Shown here: positions 30,038 to 40,414 of the stretch, in pieces
How the letters are laid out: every line of letters starts with the position of its first letter
Position numbering within the stretch: position 1 is the first letter of the stretch
Notes under the pieces: model-generated
The model's input: the letters and a program-made list of their open reading frames with translations, nothing else
What the model was told of the DNA's origin: nothing
Database searches by the model: none
Program-made: the position numbers and the translations under genes
From: Shinisaurus crocodilurus
Lineage: Eukaryota > Chordata > Lepidosauria > Squamata > Shinisauridae
Reading direction: 5' to 3'
Length of the DNA: 64,000 bases
Assembly: GCA_021292165.1 (NCBI GenBank)
Contig: CM037878.1
Location: 235,753,546 to 235,817,545, forward strand

Positions 30038-31546
30038 CAATCATCATCATCATCATCAGGCGATCACTCGTGACCGAGTAAGATTGTCTTCCGGGATAAA
30101 AGGAGGAAATTCTAAAGAAGATTGTGTAGACTCTAGCAATGGGTCCGTAAGTGACTGTGGAGGCCAATTCTAGATCCACACAGCTTCCCACAGTGAGGAC
30201 ACAGGCTACCAGATAGAAGATGGTCCTGTAAAGGATTCATTTGACGTGCTTTTCGCTTAGCACGTTTCTCCCTTTCACCTTGCACTCGGGCTTCTTCAAA
30301 GTCCATGGAACCTTTGTGAAAGGCCAACCTCCATTTAGATCGTTCATGGGCCAGAGCTTCCCAGTTTTCGATGTTTATATTGCATTTTTTTAGATTAGCC
30401 TTATGAACATCTTTAAACCTCTTATATTGACCACCGATATTCCGCTTTCCATCCTTGAGTTGGGAGTAAAGTAACTGCTTTGGGAGACGGCAGTCAGGCA
30501 TTCGAACAACATGACCGGTCCACTGAAGTTGGCGTTGAAGGATCATTTTTTCAATGCTAGTAGTCTTTGCTTCTTCCAGTACACTGACATTTGTTCGCCT
30601 ATCTTCCCAAGTAATTTGCAGGATTTTCCGGAGGCAACGTTGATGAAACCTTTCAAGGAGGTGGAAGTGACGTTTATAGATAGTCCATGTTTCGCAGGCA
30701 TACAATAAAGTTGGTAATACAATGGCTTCATAAACCAGTGTTTTGGTCTTCTTACAAATATCCCGATCCTCGAACACTCTATGTTTCATTCGAGAAAATG
30801 CGGCACTTGCGGAGCTCAGACGATGCTGGATTTCACTGTCGATGTTAGCTGTAACAGAAAGATAGCTGCCAAGATAGAGAAAATGATCGATATTTTCCAG
30901 TATTGTCCCGCCAAGCTGGATAGATGGCATCACCAAAGGATTGGCTTGCACTTGCTGATGAAGCACTTTGGTTTTTTTGATGTTAAGTGAGAGACCAAGT
31001 TTTTCGTATGCTTCTGCAAAAGCATTTAGGATAGTTTGGAGATCATCCTCTGAATGTGCGGAGACCACATTATCATCAGCATACTGAAGTTCCACAACGG
31101 AGGTTGTAATTACCTTACTTTTTGCTTTCAGCCTGCTGAGATTAAAAAGCTTTCCATCTGTTCGATATATAATTCCCACACCGGTGGGAAGTTTCCCCTC
31201 GACAAGATGTAAAACCATGGCGATGAAAATGGCAAATAATGTTGGGGCGATAACACATCCCTGTTTAACACCTGATCCCACTTTAAATGGAGCACCATGA
31301 GAGCCGTTGTTGTCCAAAACCGTTGCCGTCATGTTGTCATGGAGAAGTCGCAAGATATTCACAAATTTATTGGGGCATCCAATTTTCATAAGGATAGTCC
31401 AGAGAGCTGTACGGTCTACAGTATCAAAGGCCTTAGCCAAATCGATAAATGCCATATAAAGGGGTTGATTTTGCTCCCGGCATTTTTCTTGGAGCTGACG
31501 TGCAGTAAAAATCATGTCTACTGTCCCTCTAGAGGGGCGGAAACCA
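30038..31546 (-). mobile_element. Young Vingi-like LINE, 5'-truncated, minus strand
   Basis: This copy is nearly identical to 50744-52236 of the full-length element, in opposite orientation. The 3' end is the (ATC)n run at 30041-30058, which is the complement of the (GAT)n tail. The 5' end is cut at about 31543-31546, inside the reverse transcriptase ('tttccgcccctctag'). No clear target duplication is seen. It carries a 460-codon open frame. Confidence 0.93.
30133..31515 (-). pseudogene. Vingi-like LINE reverse transcriptase, C-terminal 460 residues
   Basis: The open frame starts inside the reverse transcriptase and contains FIDLAKAFDTVDR (catalytic Asp motif A), GVKQGCVIAPTLF, LQYADDNVV (YADD, catalytic motif C), a long C-terminal region with RQLQWTGHVVRMPDCRLPKQ, and a final C2H2 finger CPHCGKLCGSRIGLHSHLRT. 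Residue differences from the full-length copy are few (for example Ala/Thr, Gln/Arg and Ser/Asn changes). The endonuclease and early reverse transcriptase are missing by 5' truncation, so it is not autonomous. The initiator used is not real. Confidence 0.92.
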
Positions 31547-31549
31547 AAT

Positions 31550-32700
31550 AGTTATTCAGCTATGTATGATAAGGATCACACATACTAATGATAGAAATGG
31601 TGGTTTCATGAGGATTTTAAAGCATAATGATTCCTACATTTTAAGATGTCTAGTTTACAAAATCTTGGCGCTATATATATATATATATATATATAGGAAT
31701 ACTATTTAAAATGTACCAGACAGTTGGATCCCCACAAAGTGTCACCTGCGGCCCCATTTCCAGAAGATTTGAGTCTGGATATGTGAAGTTCAGCTGTTTC
31801 AAAAATCTGTCCCTGATTTTAATTGCTGGAGTTCTCTTTCAAAATCCAGCTCTAAAAGTGAAACAAAGTAAAGAAGGTTTGCATGCCAGCTGGATAAAAA
31901 CGACTGTATCGCCACTCAACTTCTTTCTTTAGGTGTCAACATTTTTTAAAAATGCAACTATTTAGAATTTCAAATGATGTTAAAGTTCAATATTATCACT
32001 GCTAACAATGATTTAATCATTTCTTTTCTATAACTAAGCAAGCGTAATTGTTGACAACTGGCACTTTGGCTGTGCTTCATTTTCAGCAGATGCCCTGCGG
32101 CAAGTTTGAAATGAAGAACCTTCCTCTCCAGGTGGTCCAGCACCTGCAGTTTGTGGTGTTTGGTTGGTTATGAATCCATTCACTGGCACCAAGTGAAGAG
32201 GCTGATTGTTCCTGTTAAACCCCTTCGCATCTCTTTCTTATCAGCAGCTTATGATCTGGGAAATGATGTATTCTTTTTCTTCACAATAAGCCAGGCTTCA
32301 GATCTCTTTCCTCCGTTGTGTTTGATATGAATGCTGTTGCCAGGTGACACATCATATGAGGCTTTGACTGAGTAATGTTGGTTGTAAAAAGGTTCATAAA
32401 CTATCCTTGCCTTTTTAATCACACTTCACTACTTTTCTGAAGCCTGGCAGCTCTCAGGATTAGATCTTTCCCCAAGCAGGAACAATAGTTCTCAATGACC
32501 ACCTCTCCAAGGATAGCTCTGGCCTACACCCAGGGAATTTTTAAAAATGTTCTGTTCTGGAGAACATGGGCAGGAAAAAAAACACTTGGAATATATCTTC
32601 CCCCTTCAAAATGTGTGGCTGTACTGTCAGGAATTTTTCATGTTTAAGAAAAAAAATAGTCTTTCAGTAAATTGATAGACCCTCAGTATGGAGAACCCTG
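31550..32700. other. No gene or element recognised
   Basis: A (TA)n microsatellite sits at 31671-31695. The sequence from 32040 to 32500 looks unique and has moderate GC, but no exon with splice sites is evident. Confidence 0.4.
31671..31695. repeat. (TA)n microsatellite
   Basis: About 12 uninterrupted TA units. Confidence 0.95.
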
Positions 32701-32704
32701 GGGA

Positions 32705-32892
32705 AAGCTGTAGCTCAGTGGTATAGCATATGTTTTGCATGCAGAAGGTTCCAGGTTCAGTTCCCAGCATCTGCAGCTATGGCTACAAAAGACTCTTTCC
32801 GAAATCCTAGAGAGCTGCTGCCAGTTAGTGTAGACAATACTGGGTTAGATGGATGAAGGGACTGACTTGGTCAAAGCTAGCTTCCTATGTTT
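32705..32892 (+). mobile_element. tRNA(Ala)-derived SINE
   Basis: The head has box A TAGCTCAGTGGT (32711-32722), the anticodon region 'tttgcatgcagaagg' and box B GGTTCAGTTCC (32755-32765), as in alanine tRNA. The body includes 'gagagctgctgccagttag' and 'gacaatactgggttagatgg', ending at 'gcttcctatgttt' and followed by an (AAC)n run. Pol III transcription and LINE-mediated insertion are expected for the class. A decayed relative is at 2918-3050. Confidence 0.92.
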
Positions 32893-32921
32893 AAAACAAC
32901 AACAACAACAACAACAACAAT
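32893..32921. repeat. (AAC)n microsatellite at SINE 3' end
   Basis: About nine AAC units follow directly after the SINE body, probably grown from its A-rich tail. Confidence 0.95.
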
Positions 32922-33590
32922 ACATCTCTCATTATATGTTTCACTTCAACTTGATAATCACATTACTTTTGAACCATTGGTACCAGCAATAGGAAATTCC
33001 CATGGGAATTCTGGCCAGGGCTTATCACCATCCAGTGATTAAAAGGCCTCAGGTGTACATCTTGAAGAGAATGCCATGTCAGCTAATAATAGAAACAATG
33101 GAAATGAATTATGTTCAAGAAGTATTCTCTGTATTTGTATTTGCTGAGATACTTCTTTGAGAAAAAGCAAAGGTTGGCCAAAAGAAAAATCCCAGTCTTC
33201 TATTTTCCAGAACACATATCACTGGGATGCCTTTATTAGGACAACTCGAAGGTCACAAAATACTGTGCAAGCTTCTGAGTTCTCCAGAAATGTTCATTGG
33301 GCAAGATGGTAAAAAAAAGCAAAAAGGGTGAGGGGTAGGAAAACATGGCTGTTGTTCAAGCCATGGAGCCTGCATTTGGTTACAAACTTAACATGGAAAG
33401 TGGGAAAAGGTTGCAGACATTCAGGTTAGGGTCTACCAAGTACTGAGGTGGTTTCAGGTTGCACCTGGGAGCCTCCTAAGGGTTACTGGAAAGAATAAAC
33501 TAATAAATAATTGCTGAACCACCATTTTTGAAAATTATAAAAAATCTTAATCAACTGACTGTCTTACCTGATATTTACACTCAGTCAACC
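32922..33590. other. No gene or element recognised
   Basis: Unremarkable AT-rich sequence. No domain-bearing frame is present. Confidence 0.4.
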
Positions 33591-33591
33591 C

Positions 33592-33735
33592 CTGAGATCT
33601 TCTGAGGAGGCCTTATCTCATTCCACAACCTATGGAATGTCACCAGGTAGCAGCATGATGAAAGCAGGCCTTCTCAATGGCAGCACCCAGTCTTTGGAAT
33701 ACTCTCCCACATGTAGTTTGAGAGGCCAAAACAGT
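33592..33735 (+). mobile_element. Probable L2 3' coding fragment
   Basis: The text 'gcaggccttctcaatggcagcacccagtctttggaat' matches the 'AF-AAP-LWN' coding pattern of L2 ends seen at 28700-28740. It is short and diverged. Confidence 0.4.
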
Positions 33736-33737
33736 GA

Positions 33738-33880
33738 CTGGATTCACACAACACCCTAAGCCACAGTGGCTACAGTAAACCCTAGAACAAGTCATGGCTT
33801 CGTAGGTTGGCTTCGAAGCCATGGCTAAGAAACACCAACTGGGTTCGCACAACATGCTAAGCCACAGTGGCTTTGTAGTG
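33738..33880. repeat. Internal direct repeat of an unassigned element
   Basis: The phrase 'tgctaagccacagtggctt' at 33854-33872 is preceded by 'ggttcgcacaaca', and the near-identical 'ggattcacacaacaccctaagccacagtggct' is at 33742-33773. 'catggcttcg' and 'cgaagccatgg' in between form an inverted repeat. This is a likely MITE. The class is not determined. Confidence 0.5.
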
Positions 33881-34029
33881 AGAATATACTATTCATATAG
33901 TCATGATTTGCTCTGCCTTAAGCAGAAATACAAGTTCCAACCTCCTTACTGAATGAGCATATCATCAGAAATGATTATAAGAATATAATCATACAAGAAA
34001 TAACCAGGGTGGGTGGGGACCCCTAACAT

Positions 34030-34282
34030 AGAGAGCCAGTGTGGCATAGTGGTGAGCGTGTTGAACTGGGACTTGGGAGATCCAGGTTATAGTTCCCCGC
34101 TCAGCCATGAAACTCACTGGGTGACTTTGGGTCAGTCACTGACTCTCAGCCTAACCTACCTCACAGGGTTGTTGTGAGGATAAAATGGAGAGGAGGAGGA
34201 GGAGGAGGAGGAGGATTATGTAAGCCGCCTTGGGTTCTTTGCAGGAAAAAAGGCAGGGTATAAATATAATAGATAGATAGCA
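34030..34282 (+). mobile_element. tRNA-derived CORE/MIR-like SINE, full length
   Basis: It starts 'gagccagtgtggcatagtgg' (box A-like). It has the box B position at 'gatccaggttatagttcc', the conserved body 'cagcctaacctacctcacag' and 'gaggataaaatggagagg' with a (GGA)n expansion at 34189-34214. It ends in 'taagccgccttgggttc' and 'ggtataaatataatagatag'. Confidence 0.93.
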
Positions 34283-34517
34283 TAAACCAGATGGAGGGTG
34301 GAGTACAGAGAAGAGATGAGAAACCTTGAAAAGTTTGCAGTTTTTTGTACTGACTCTGAACAATCCAAAAAAACAAGACATCAACTAGAAACTGGAATGT
34401 ATGCGAATTGTACAAAATGCCCACTAGCTTTGACAGGAAAACTTTAAATATGGGGAAACAACTATAACAGTTGATAACAATCGTCTATTGTTCAATACAC
34501 CCCAAATAAGTGCATTA

Positions 34518-34630
34518 GGGCAAAATCCTATGCATGTTTAGACCGAAGAAAGTTCAAAAACATGGCTGGCTGAGGAATGCTGGGACTTGTAGGACTTTCT
34601 TCTTTTTTTGGTCTAAACATGCATAGGCCC
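34518..34630. mobile_element. PIF/Harbinger MITE with TTA duplication
   Basis: A short palindromic element: left arm GGGCAAAATCCTATGCATG...TTTAGACC, right arm the near-complement ending in GCATAGGCCC. It is flanked by TTA at 34515-34517 and 34631-34633. The middle includes 'aatgctgggacttgtagga'. A half-copy is at 53777-53845. The 3-bp TTA target is typical for PIF/Harbinger. Confidence 0.82.
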
Positions 34631-34639
34631 TTAAAAGCA

Positions 34640-36600
34640 GAGAGAGACCAGAGCTAACATGGGGCTGTGGGTGGGGAGGTTGCCAATTATGGTGTTTTTA
34701 TTTCCAAATAATGATGTTATAATAACCCTTATCATACACACACTCACACACACTATAAATTACAGCATATATGTTATATTTCATTTTTTAAAAATTCATT
34801 AAAATTGGACTGAGAAATAATTTGACTGCCAATTGCAGGGCTAAATGAAGTTGCTGGACCAGAAGTAAATTAACATTGATTGCAGGTTGAATAAATTGAA
34901 CAGATTTGGAAGATCCTGATTTATTGAGGTAGGAACTGCTCGTAAACCCATTAACACAAAGATTTAATTAAAGTGCCATGATTTTAGCAGCAAGTGTAAG
35001 ATGAGGTAGCAGTCATAAAAAATATCATTCTGTTATTTTGATAACAAAAATCAATAGGCAAATTACAAGTAGCAGCAATCTCAGATTAGATGACTGGCTA
35101 CGCTAATAAAATTTGAGATTGAGATGACAAACATCAAACATAGGAATTAAAAGCAGTAAGTGGTTACTCCTCCTGTGCAGCCAGTGAAAACCACAAGACC
35201 TTTGCTGTCTTGTGATTACACCCTTCTCTCTTGGAGAAAAGAACTTTCCTGGGAAATATTCATCATTTTTAATGCTAAAAACAGGACTGAACTATCTGTA
35301 CTGCACAGAGGATGATCCCTGTGTATAATCCTATGAAGCTGCCAATCAGAAATACCTAGGACCTTCAAATACTACTCCAGTTATAATCTCACTTCAAATG
35401 GTCTGTAATTTTATAGAATGATCCAGGGTGATAAATTATTGCTAATATTCTTTCAGTGTGAATTACTTCAGATTGAACTGTAGCAGAAGCAACACCCTGT
35501 GTGAGACTTCCTATAAAGAGACATGAGAGTTTCAGACTAGTTTGAGGACTATTTTTTTTTTTTTAGTCATATACATAATCTTATCCAGATTAATATTCTG
35601 AGTGAATATCAAGATTGAATCGAAGCACTGCAGAAAGATTTGGCTTTATCTCCTGGCTGAAACAAGGATTTCAAGACACTCACTTGTGTCTCAGTTCACC
35701 ATCTGCCAAAATGGAAACAATACCAGAAAGCAGAGATTTGACATTAAGATAATGAATGACTGTGAAGAACTCTTTGAGTGCTTTAATGTTGTGTGAACCC
35801 AGAAAGTGCAAAGCACAGATGATTTATTCTTTTCTGCAAAAAATGGCTTACCTATTTTCACTATATATAAGGTGTGCCACCATCCTTGGGTTCATTTTTA
35901 ACTAAGAGTAATGTTATCTTTTTGCAATCTTCTTCATTAAGAGTGGAATCCTATAGAACTGATGTTCTGTAGATGGAGGGCTCCAAGACTGGAGTCTCCA
36001 TCTATTCTAAGCCCTGCCAGGATACGTGAAAAAGGAGCTACCATGGAGCTTTCTGTGGCAGCTGGGAGCAGTGGAGTTGGGATCATAGGTCATAGCTTTG
36101 TCTACAGCCTTGGGGCTGGGGATCCACACCACAATATCTATGGCCTTTGGGACACCCTCCCAGGAACTATAGGATTGCAATCTAAGAATCTCACCCAAAT
36201 TAATTTTATTCTATGGGGTCTACAAAACTTGTGCAGTAATGAAAGACTGTCATGATGCGACTCCTAGATTGTGCACTGTTGTTGTTTTTAAATCTATTTG
36301 GGGAAATTCATAATTACATGACCCAATATTGAAATGGTGGAATCACAACAAATTCATGACTCAGTGTTCCACAGTTAGGCAAGGAACCCCTACACAAACA
36401 AATTATAAGCCCCTAGAAAATATGTCTATCTGGGTTCATATGTCACCTTTTCATCCATGGAAAATGGATGAAGCCTAGATGGGGAGGTCAAAGGAGGGCA
36501 TTAACTATCTTAGAACATCTGATGATGTAGAATTTTGGAAGGTAAACAGATATGGACCTGATCACTGCTTCAAGGGAGACTTCTAACAATACAAATTTTA
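34640..36600. other. No gene or element recognised
   Basis: About 2 kb without any repeat or coding signature I can name. This is one of the least repeat-like parts of the window and a candidate for unique sequence. The frames at 35602-36255 lack domains. Confidence 0.4.
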
Positions 36601-36604
36601 AAAA

Positions 36605-36672
36605 GGAGAAGCTTCTGTGTAAGCCACTCTGAACTTTCTTGAAAAGGAGCAGGGTATAAATATAACATGACA
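36605..36672 (+). mobile_element. SINE/L2 3' tail fragment
   Basis: 'gtaagccactctgaactttc' and 'agggtataaatataa' match the 3' tail of the SINE at 34030-34282. Confidence 0.55.
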
Positions 36673-36699
36673 TGCAAACCTGTGCTCACTGAATTAGTG

Positions 36700-36912
36700 T
36701 GACATGCAAACCCACCCTCTCTGAAGACCTTCAGCAAGGGAAAACCCATCACCCCTTTAGGTAATTGGTTGCATTGTCAAACTTCTGTTAACATTAACTC
36801 CTAATGTTCAACTAAAAATACTCTCCTGTAGCTTAAGCCCATTAGATCTAGTCCTGCTCCCTGAGGCAACAGAGAACAATTCTTTGCCCTCTTTTCTGTC
36901 ATAATCCTTCAG
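36700..36912 (-). mobile_element. Old CR1 LINE fragment
   Basis: The minus strand corresponds to the region 'cttaagcccattagatctag' and 'ctgctccctgaggcaacag', the same order as the CR1 segment at 58880-58960 but strongly diverged. The frame is lost. Confidence 0.55.
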
Positions 36913-36914
36913 GT

Positions 36915-37340
36915 ATTTTATTTATTTATTTCATAGATTTATATATTGCTTTCTAGTAGGCTATCAAAGCAGTTAACAGAAACAATAAAAAACATAACAA
37001 TATGACAATAAAAGCAGAACAAAATAATCATTGGACAACTATAATTATACTGGCTAGGTCACCCCTCAGGGAAAGTCTGTATAAAGAGGTGGGTCTTGAG
37101 AAGACATTGAAAGATCAAGACTGAAGATGGCTGCCTAATGTCAATGGTTGCTGCAACACTAAACACTCTGTGCTCCTCCTGGGGACTGTAAAGACCAGGC
37201 AAGAACATAAGGGTGAGGCAATCCCTAAGGTAGCCAGTTCCAGGTTGTTTATGGCTTTGTATGTTAACAACAGAACCTTAAACTTGGCCTGGTAGCTTAT
37301 TGGCAGGCAGTGCAATTATTTCAGCAGAGGTGTAACACAC
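36915..37340 (-). mobile_element. L2-like LINE 3' end
   Basis: The plus-strand start 'ttttatttatttatttcatag' is the complement of an L2-type tail. A remnant frame at 37115-37315 (minus) reads HCLPISYQAKFKVLLLTYKA, matching the conserved LHWLP...FKVLLLTYKAL block of L2 reverse transcriptase proteins. Confidence 0.7.
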
Positions 37341-37345
37341 AACCA

Positions 37346-37500
37346 AAAAGCTTGTCTGAGTGTGGAAAGCTAAGCAGGGTCAGGCCTGGTTATTACTTGG
37401 ATGGGAGACCCCTCCTCTAGCTTCCTGCATTGAGCAGGGGGTTGGACTCGATATCCTTGTAGGCTCCTTCCAACTCTATAAATCTATGAGATCTATGAGA
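37346..37500 (+). mobile_element. 5S-rRNA-headed SINE with CR1 3' tail (copy A)
   Basis: The head 'agcttgtctgagtgtggaaa' to 'acttggatgggagacc' (about 37350-37411) corresponds to 5S rRNA from about position 33 to 91, so the full internal control region (box A, intermediate element, box C) is present. At 'cctcctctag' it joins the CR1 3' end 'cctgcattgagcagggggtt' ... 'ccttccaactctataaatc', ending in 'tctatgagatctatgaga'. Copy B (11815-11958, minus) shares the same 5' start, the same junction and the same head substitutions. The shared features mark a real SINE family probably transcribed by Pol III with TFIIIA and moved by CR1. Confidence 0.9.
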
Positions 37501-37526
37501 AATCTGTTTTAGTAGCCTCGCAGCTA

Positions 37527-38034
37527 GGATGTGCGAGAATTTCAAAAGGGGAGGGGGTTCAAGTGGACAAACGCACCCCGTTTGTCTTATTGAACCTGCC
37601 CATGAACCCCCTCTCCCCCCATCCCATGTGCCCATGAGCGCCCGCCGCGAACCCCCACCTTCCATTTGCCCCCACCTACCTTCGCTCCTGCCCGGCAACC
37701 CGGGAATTCCCAGATCCAGCACTGACGTGACGGAGCTCCTGTCGCATCACTTCCTGGTCCTGGCGCTGCACTTGTAACGTAGATACCAGGGCAACCCACC
37801 TAAAACGGCCGTGGTATCTATGTTAAAAGTGCAGTGCAGCACCAGGACCAGGAAGTGACGCGACGGGAGCTCCGCGGCATCACTTCCTGTTCCCGGGAAA
37901 TCGCGGGGGAACAGAAGATGTGAGGAGGGGTGACCGTGGATGGGGGGGGAGATTGCGAACCCCCCCGTAAACAAAGGTAGGGCTGGCGAACGTGAACGTA
38001 CGGACACACACGGATTTTTGCTCATTTCACACCC
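37527..38034. mobile_element. GC-rich foldback MITE
   Basis: The left terminus TA-GGATGTGCGAG (37525 onward) and the right terminus '...cacaccc' followed by 'tta' are imperfect complements. The core palindrome at about 37735-37880 has arms 'catcacttcctggtcctgg' and 'ccaggaccaggaagtgac' around 'cacctaaaacggccgtgg'. Downstream 'acgcgacgggagctccg' repeats the CpG-rich theme of 54294-54794. Confidence 0.65.
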
Positions 38035-38039
38035 TTACT

Positions 38040-38160
38040 CGCAGCTGCATTCTGTACCAGCTGCAGCTTCCAGACCAAGTTTAAGGGTAGCCCCACATAG
38101 TAGGCATTCATTCAACCATGAGATGATGAAGCACCTTATCCACGTCAGATCAGGCCACAT
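38040..38160 (-). mobile_element. L2-like coding fragment (tentative)
   Basis: 'gctgcattctgtaccagctgcag' and 'agtttaagggtagccccaca' resemble 46387-46440 in the decayed L2 ('ctgtactcgctgcagtttctg'). Confidence 0.45.
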
Positions 38161-38630
38161 TAACTGAAACTGATTCCACAAAACATGGCCAGACAAGGCA
38201 TTGGACACCTCACTTGGACACCTCACCTGCCATAACTTATGGTGCCTAAATTGCCTCAGAGCCGGATGATTTTGTTTTTGCTTGCAAAACATGCGAACAT
38301 GCTTCTTCTGACGCTCCAAATGTAAGTGTGAGCATGTGTCCACTGAAAATATTTGCAAATTGTTAAACACGCGTTCGGGTTCGTCTCATTCCCGACTCCC
38401 AGTCTGATTTGCACAAATTTCCTCCATAGACTGAATCAGCCCTGCTTTAGTCTATGGAGGAAAGTTGTGCAAATGGGGGGGAAGTTGTGCCAAACTCCCA
38501 TTCCACTGCTGCTCAGTTTTTGCAAGTTTCCCATTCACACAGAGTGAGCAGTGATTGCAAATGTGAATGAGAATCGGGCATGAGACAAGTGGCAAGATGA
38601 TGTTCAGAGAATCTGGATGAACTCGAACAT
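38160..38630. other. Unassigned, with a small inverted repeat
   Basis: 'tttcctccatagactgaatcag' (38418-38440) and 'agtctatggaggaaagttg' (38448-38467) form a hairpin. Nothing else is identified. Confidence 0.4.
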
Positions 38631-38880
38631 TGCTTGTTTGCTTATGTCCTCATCAGTCCTCTCTTCTTTAGGCTAAACATATGCAGTTCCTTCAACTTTT
38701 CCTTGTGGGACTTGTTTTCCTTACTTAGTGGACCATCTCCATTGTCCTCTCCTAAACCCACTCCAATTAGTCTAGACCCTTCTTAATGTGTGGTGTCCTC
38801 AGTACTCAGTATTCCAGATGAGGTTTGACTAGTGCAGAGTAAAATAGAACTCTTACTTCCTCTGACTTGAAAACTGTGAC
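38630..38880 (-). mobile_element. Old CR1 LINE fragment
   Basis: The order 'ctcttctttaggctaaac', 'cagttccttcaacttttcc', 'ccagatgaggtttgactagtgc' matches that of the full-length CR1 at 59005-59195, with heavy divergence. Confidence 0.7.
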
Positions 38881-39285
38881 TTGAAGATGAGGAAACCAAC
38901 AAACAAATAAACAAATGTTACTAGTGAAGTTTCTACTCACTGACTGTAGCATGATTGTCTGATGAAACAGAGGGTTTTCTCATATCAATTCAAAGCACAG
39001 TAAAACTTAGAAATGTTTTTTAAAAAACATTTATCAAGATTTTGTAATCAAATCTGCACTGCAAGTGTGGAGAGAAGTCAGACACCAAAACCATAGATCA
39101 TGTGATTGATGTATGTGTTGCCTTGGTGAATTCTGATTATCTGTCAAGGCATAATAATCAAGTGGCAAAAAATTGTATAGACACTTACCCTCTAACATTT
39201 CACAGATCAAAACAGGGATACTTTTGCATACTTATATATCCTTATTCTCATTTCTGAATTGTCTTTCAATAGCAAGATTACTCCT
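38881..39285. other. No gene or element recognised
   Basis: AT-rich sequence without motifs. Confidence 0.4.
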
Positions 39286-39372
39286 ATGTACGTCTACTCA
39301 AAAATAAGTCCCACTGAGTTCAACGGGGCTTACTCCTAGGTAAGTCCTAGGTAAGGCTAGGTTGTAGCCTTA
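39286..39372. mobile_element. MITE, 'aagtcccactgagttcaa' type
   Basis: 'ataagtcccactgagttcaa' followed by 'ggcttactcctaggtaag' forms a palindromic reptile MITE ending near 'ggttgtagcc'. Fragments of the same type are at 2795, 18779 and 25385. Family assignment is by remembered consensus. Confidence 0.5.
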
Positions 39373-39379
39373 GTGGGGC

Positions 39380-39600
39380 ATTTTACTATCTATTTATTAA
39401 CATTTATAATGCCTTGTTATAAAGCGATCAAGCTGGCACACACAATTTAAAACAATAAAACCTTAAAACAATAAAAATAAGAATGCTTACAAGTTACAAC
39501 AGTAAAATATTATAACATTAAAACAACTACATAATTTAAAAGGTCAAATTAAAAAGATGTGTATTTCACACCCTTTCTGAAAGCCAAGAGGGTGGGGTTT
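39380..39600 (-). mobile_element. L2-like 3' UTR
   Basis: The A-rich run with 'aaaacaataaaaccttaaaac', preceded by 'atttattaacatttataatg', is the complement of an L2-type 3' UTR, comparable to 36915-37060. Confidence 0.5.
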
Positions 39601-40136
39601 TCAAGGAGCACATTCTACAGTTTGGAAGTGACACAGGAAAAATTTGCTTGATAACCATGATAAATGATATTTATTCATTTCCTCAAGTGCACATGTGTAC
39701 AGAATAGCAACAATTTTAAAAGGCATCTCCAACATCTTTCCAAAAAAGAAAAGACTAAAAAAAAAAAAATGATTTCCCAGGAGAAGTATTAGCAAACAAG
39801 AACTATAGCTGGAGAAAATGTAATGGGACACATCATAGAGCTCCGCAGATGCAGGAAACCTACAAGTTTCAGAAGGACAGATGCAAGGACTAGGAAGGTA
39901 TGATGACTGAAAACCAGTTTAAGACTTTTACATAGTGAAGCATGGCAGCGTTGGCCATCTCACAGTCCCATCTGTGTCCTCCTCCAAAGTTCAGTGGTTG
40001 AAACCCATGATAAAATGTGCCCTAGGATTAGAAGGTGGGGGCCGGGGCGGCGGGCGGCGGCGGGATGGGTGAACAAGCAAAGTTCAAGATCACTATGATT
40101 CTCCAAACATTGTCTCTTGCACAAACAAGAAACTTA
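39601..40136. repeat. Unassigned, with a third copy of the 11228-11525 repeat
   Basis: At 39835-39930, 'aagtttcagaaggacagatgc' and 'atgatgactgaaaaccag' match the unit at 11448-11520. A GC-rich (GGC)n patch lies at 40040-40066. Confidence 0.5.
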
Positions 40137-40138
40137 TA

Positions 40139-40410
40139 GGGATGTAACCGCTCGCCTTGAGCGGGTGGAGTGGGCCGAAATCAGCCCCGCTCATGCCCGC
40201 CCGAGACTCGTGGGCCTTACCGAGTCCCGGCCCTGCTCACCTCTCTGCGACGAACCGCCCACGCCCGCTACGACAGTCCCGTCGCGTCACTTCCGGCTGG
40301 CCGGAAGTGACGCGCTGGGACCCTGTGCTGGCGCGCTGGGACCCCGCGGCCCGCGCTGTGTCTTTTCTGTAGAAACCAGGGCAACAGGGCTTAAAACAGC
40401 TGGCTTGCCA
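40139..40410. mobile_element. GC-rich foldback MITE, right end unclear
   Basis: The left terminus TA-GGGATGTAACCGC is at 40137. The hairpin 'gtcgcgtcacttccggctggccggaagtgacgcg' is at 40281-40315. The right terminus is missing or decayed near 'ttaaaacagctgg'. Confidence 0.6.
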
Positions 40411-40414
40411 TGAA

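Noticed and set aside
30038..30060. Independent (ATC)n microsatellite
   Set aside because: It is the 3' tail of the minus-strand Vingi-like LINE, matching the (GAT)n tail at 52226-52236.
32705..32780. Functional tRNA-Ala gene
   Set aside because: The cloverleaf is imperfect, and the sequence runs directly into a SINE body with a relative at 2918-3050.
34640..36600. Host exon in the repeat-poor stretch
   Set aside because: No frame shows domain content or consistent splice signals. I cannot support an exon by eye.
37350..37411. 5S rRNA gene or pseudogene
   Set aside because: Only the 3' half is present, it is fused to a CR1 tail, and the same fusion recurs at 11815-11958, so it is a SINE head.
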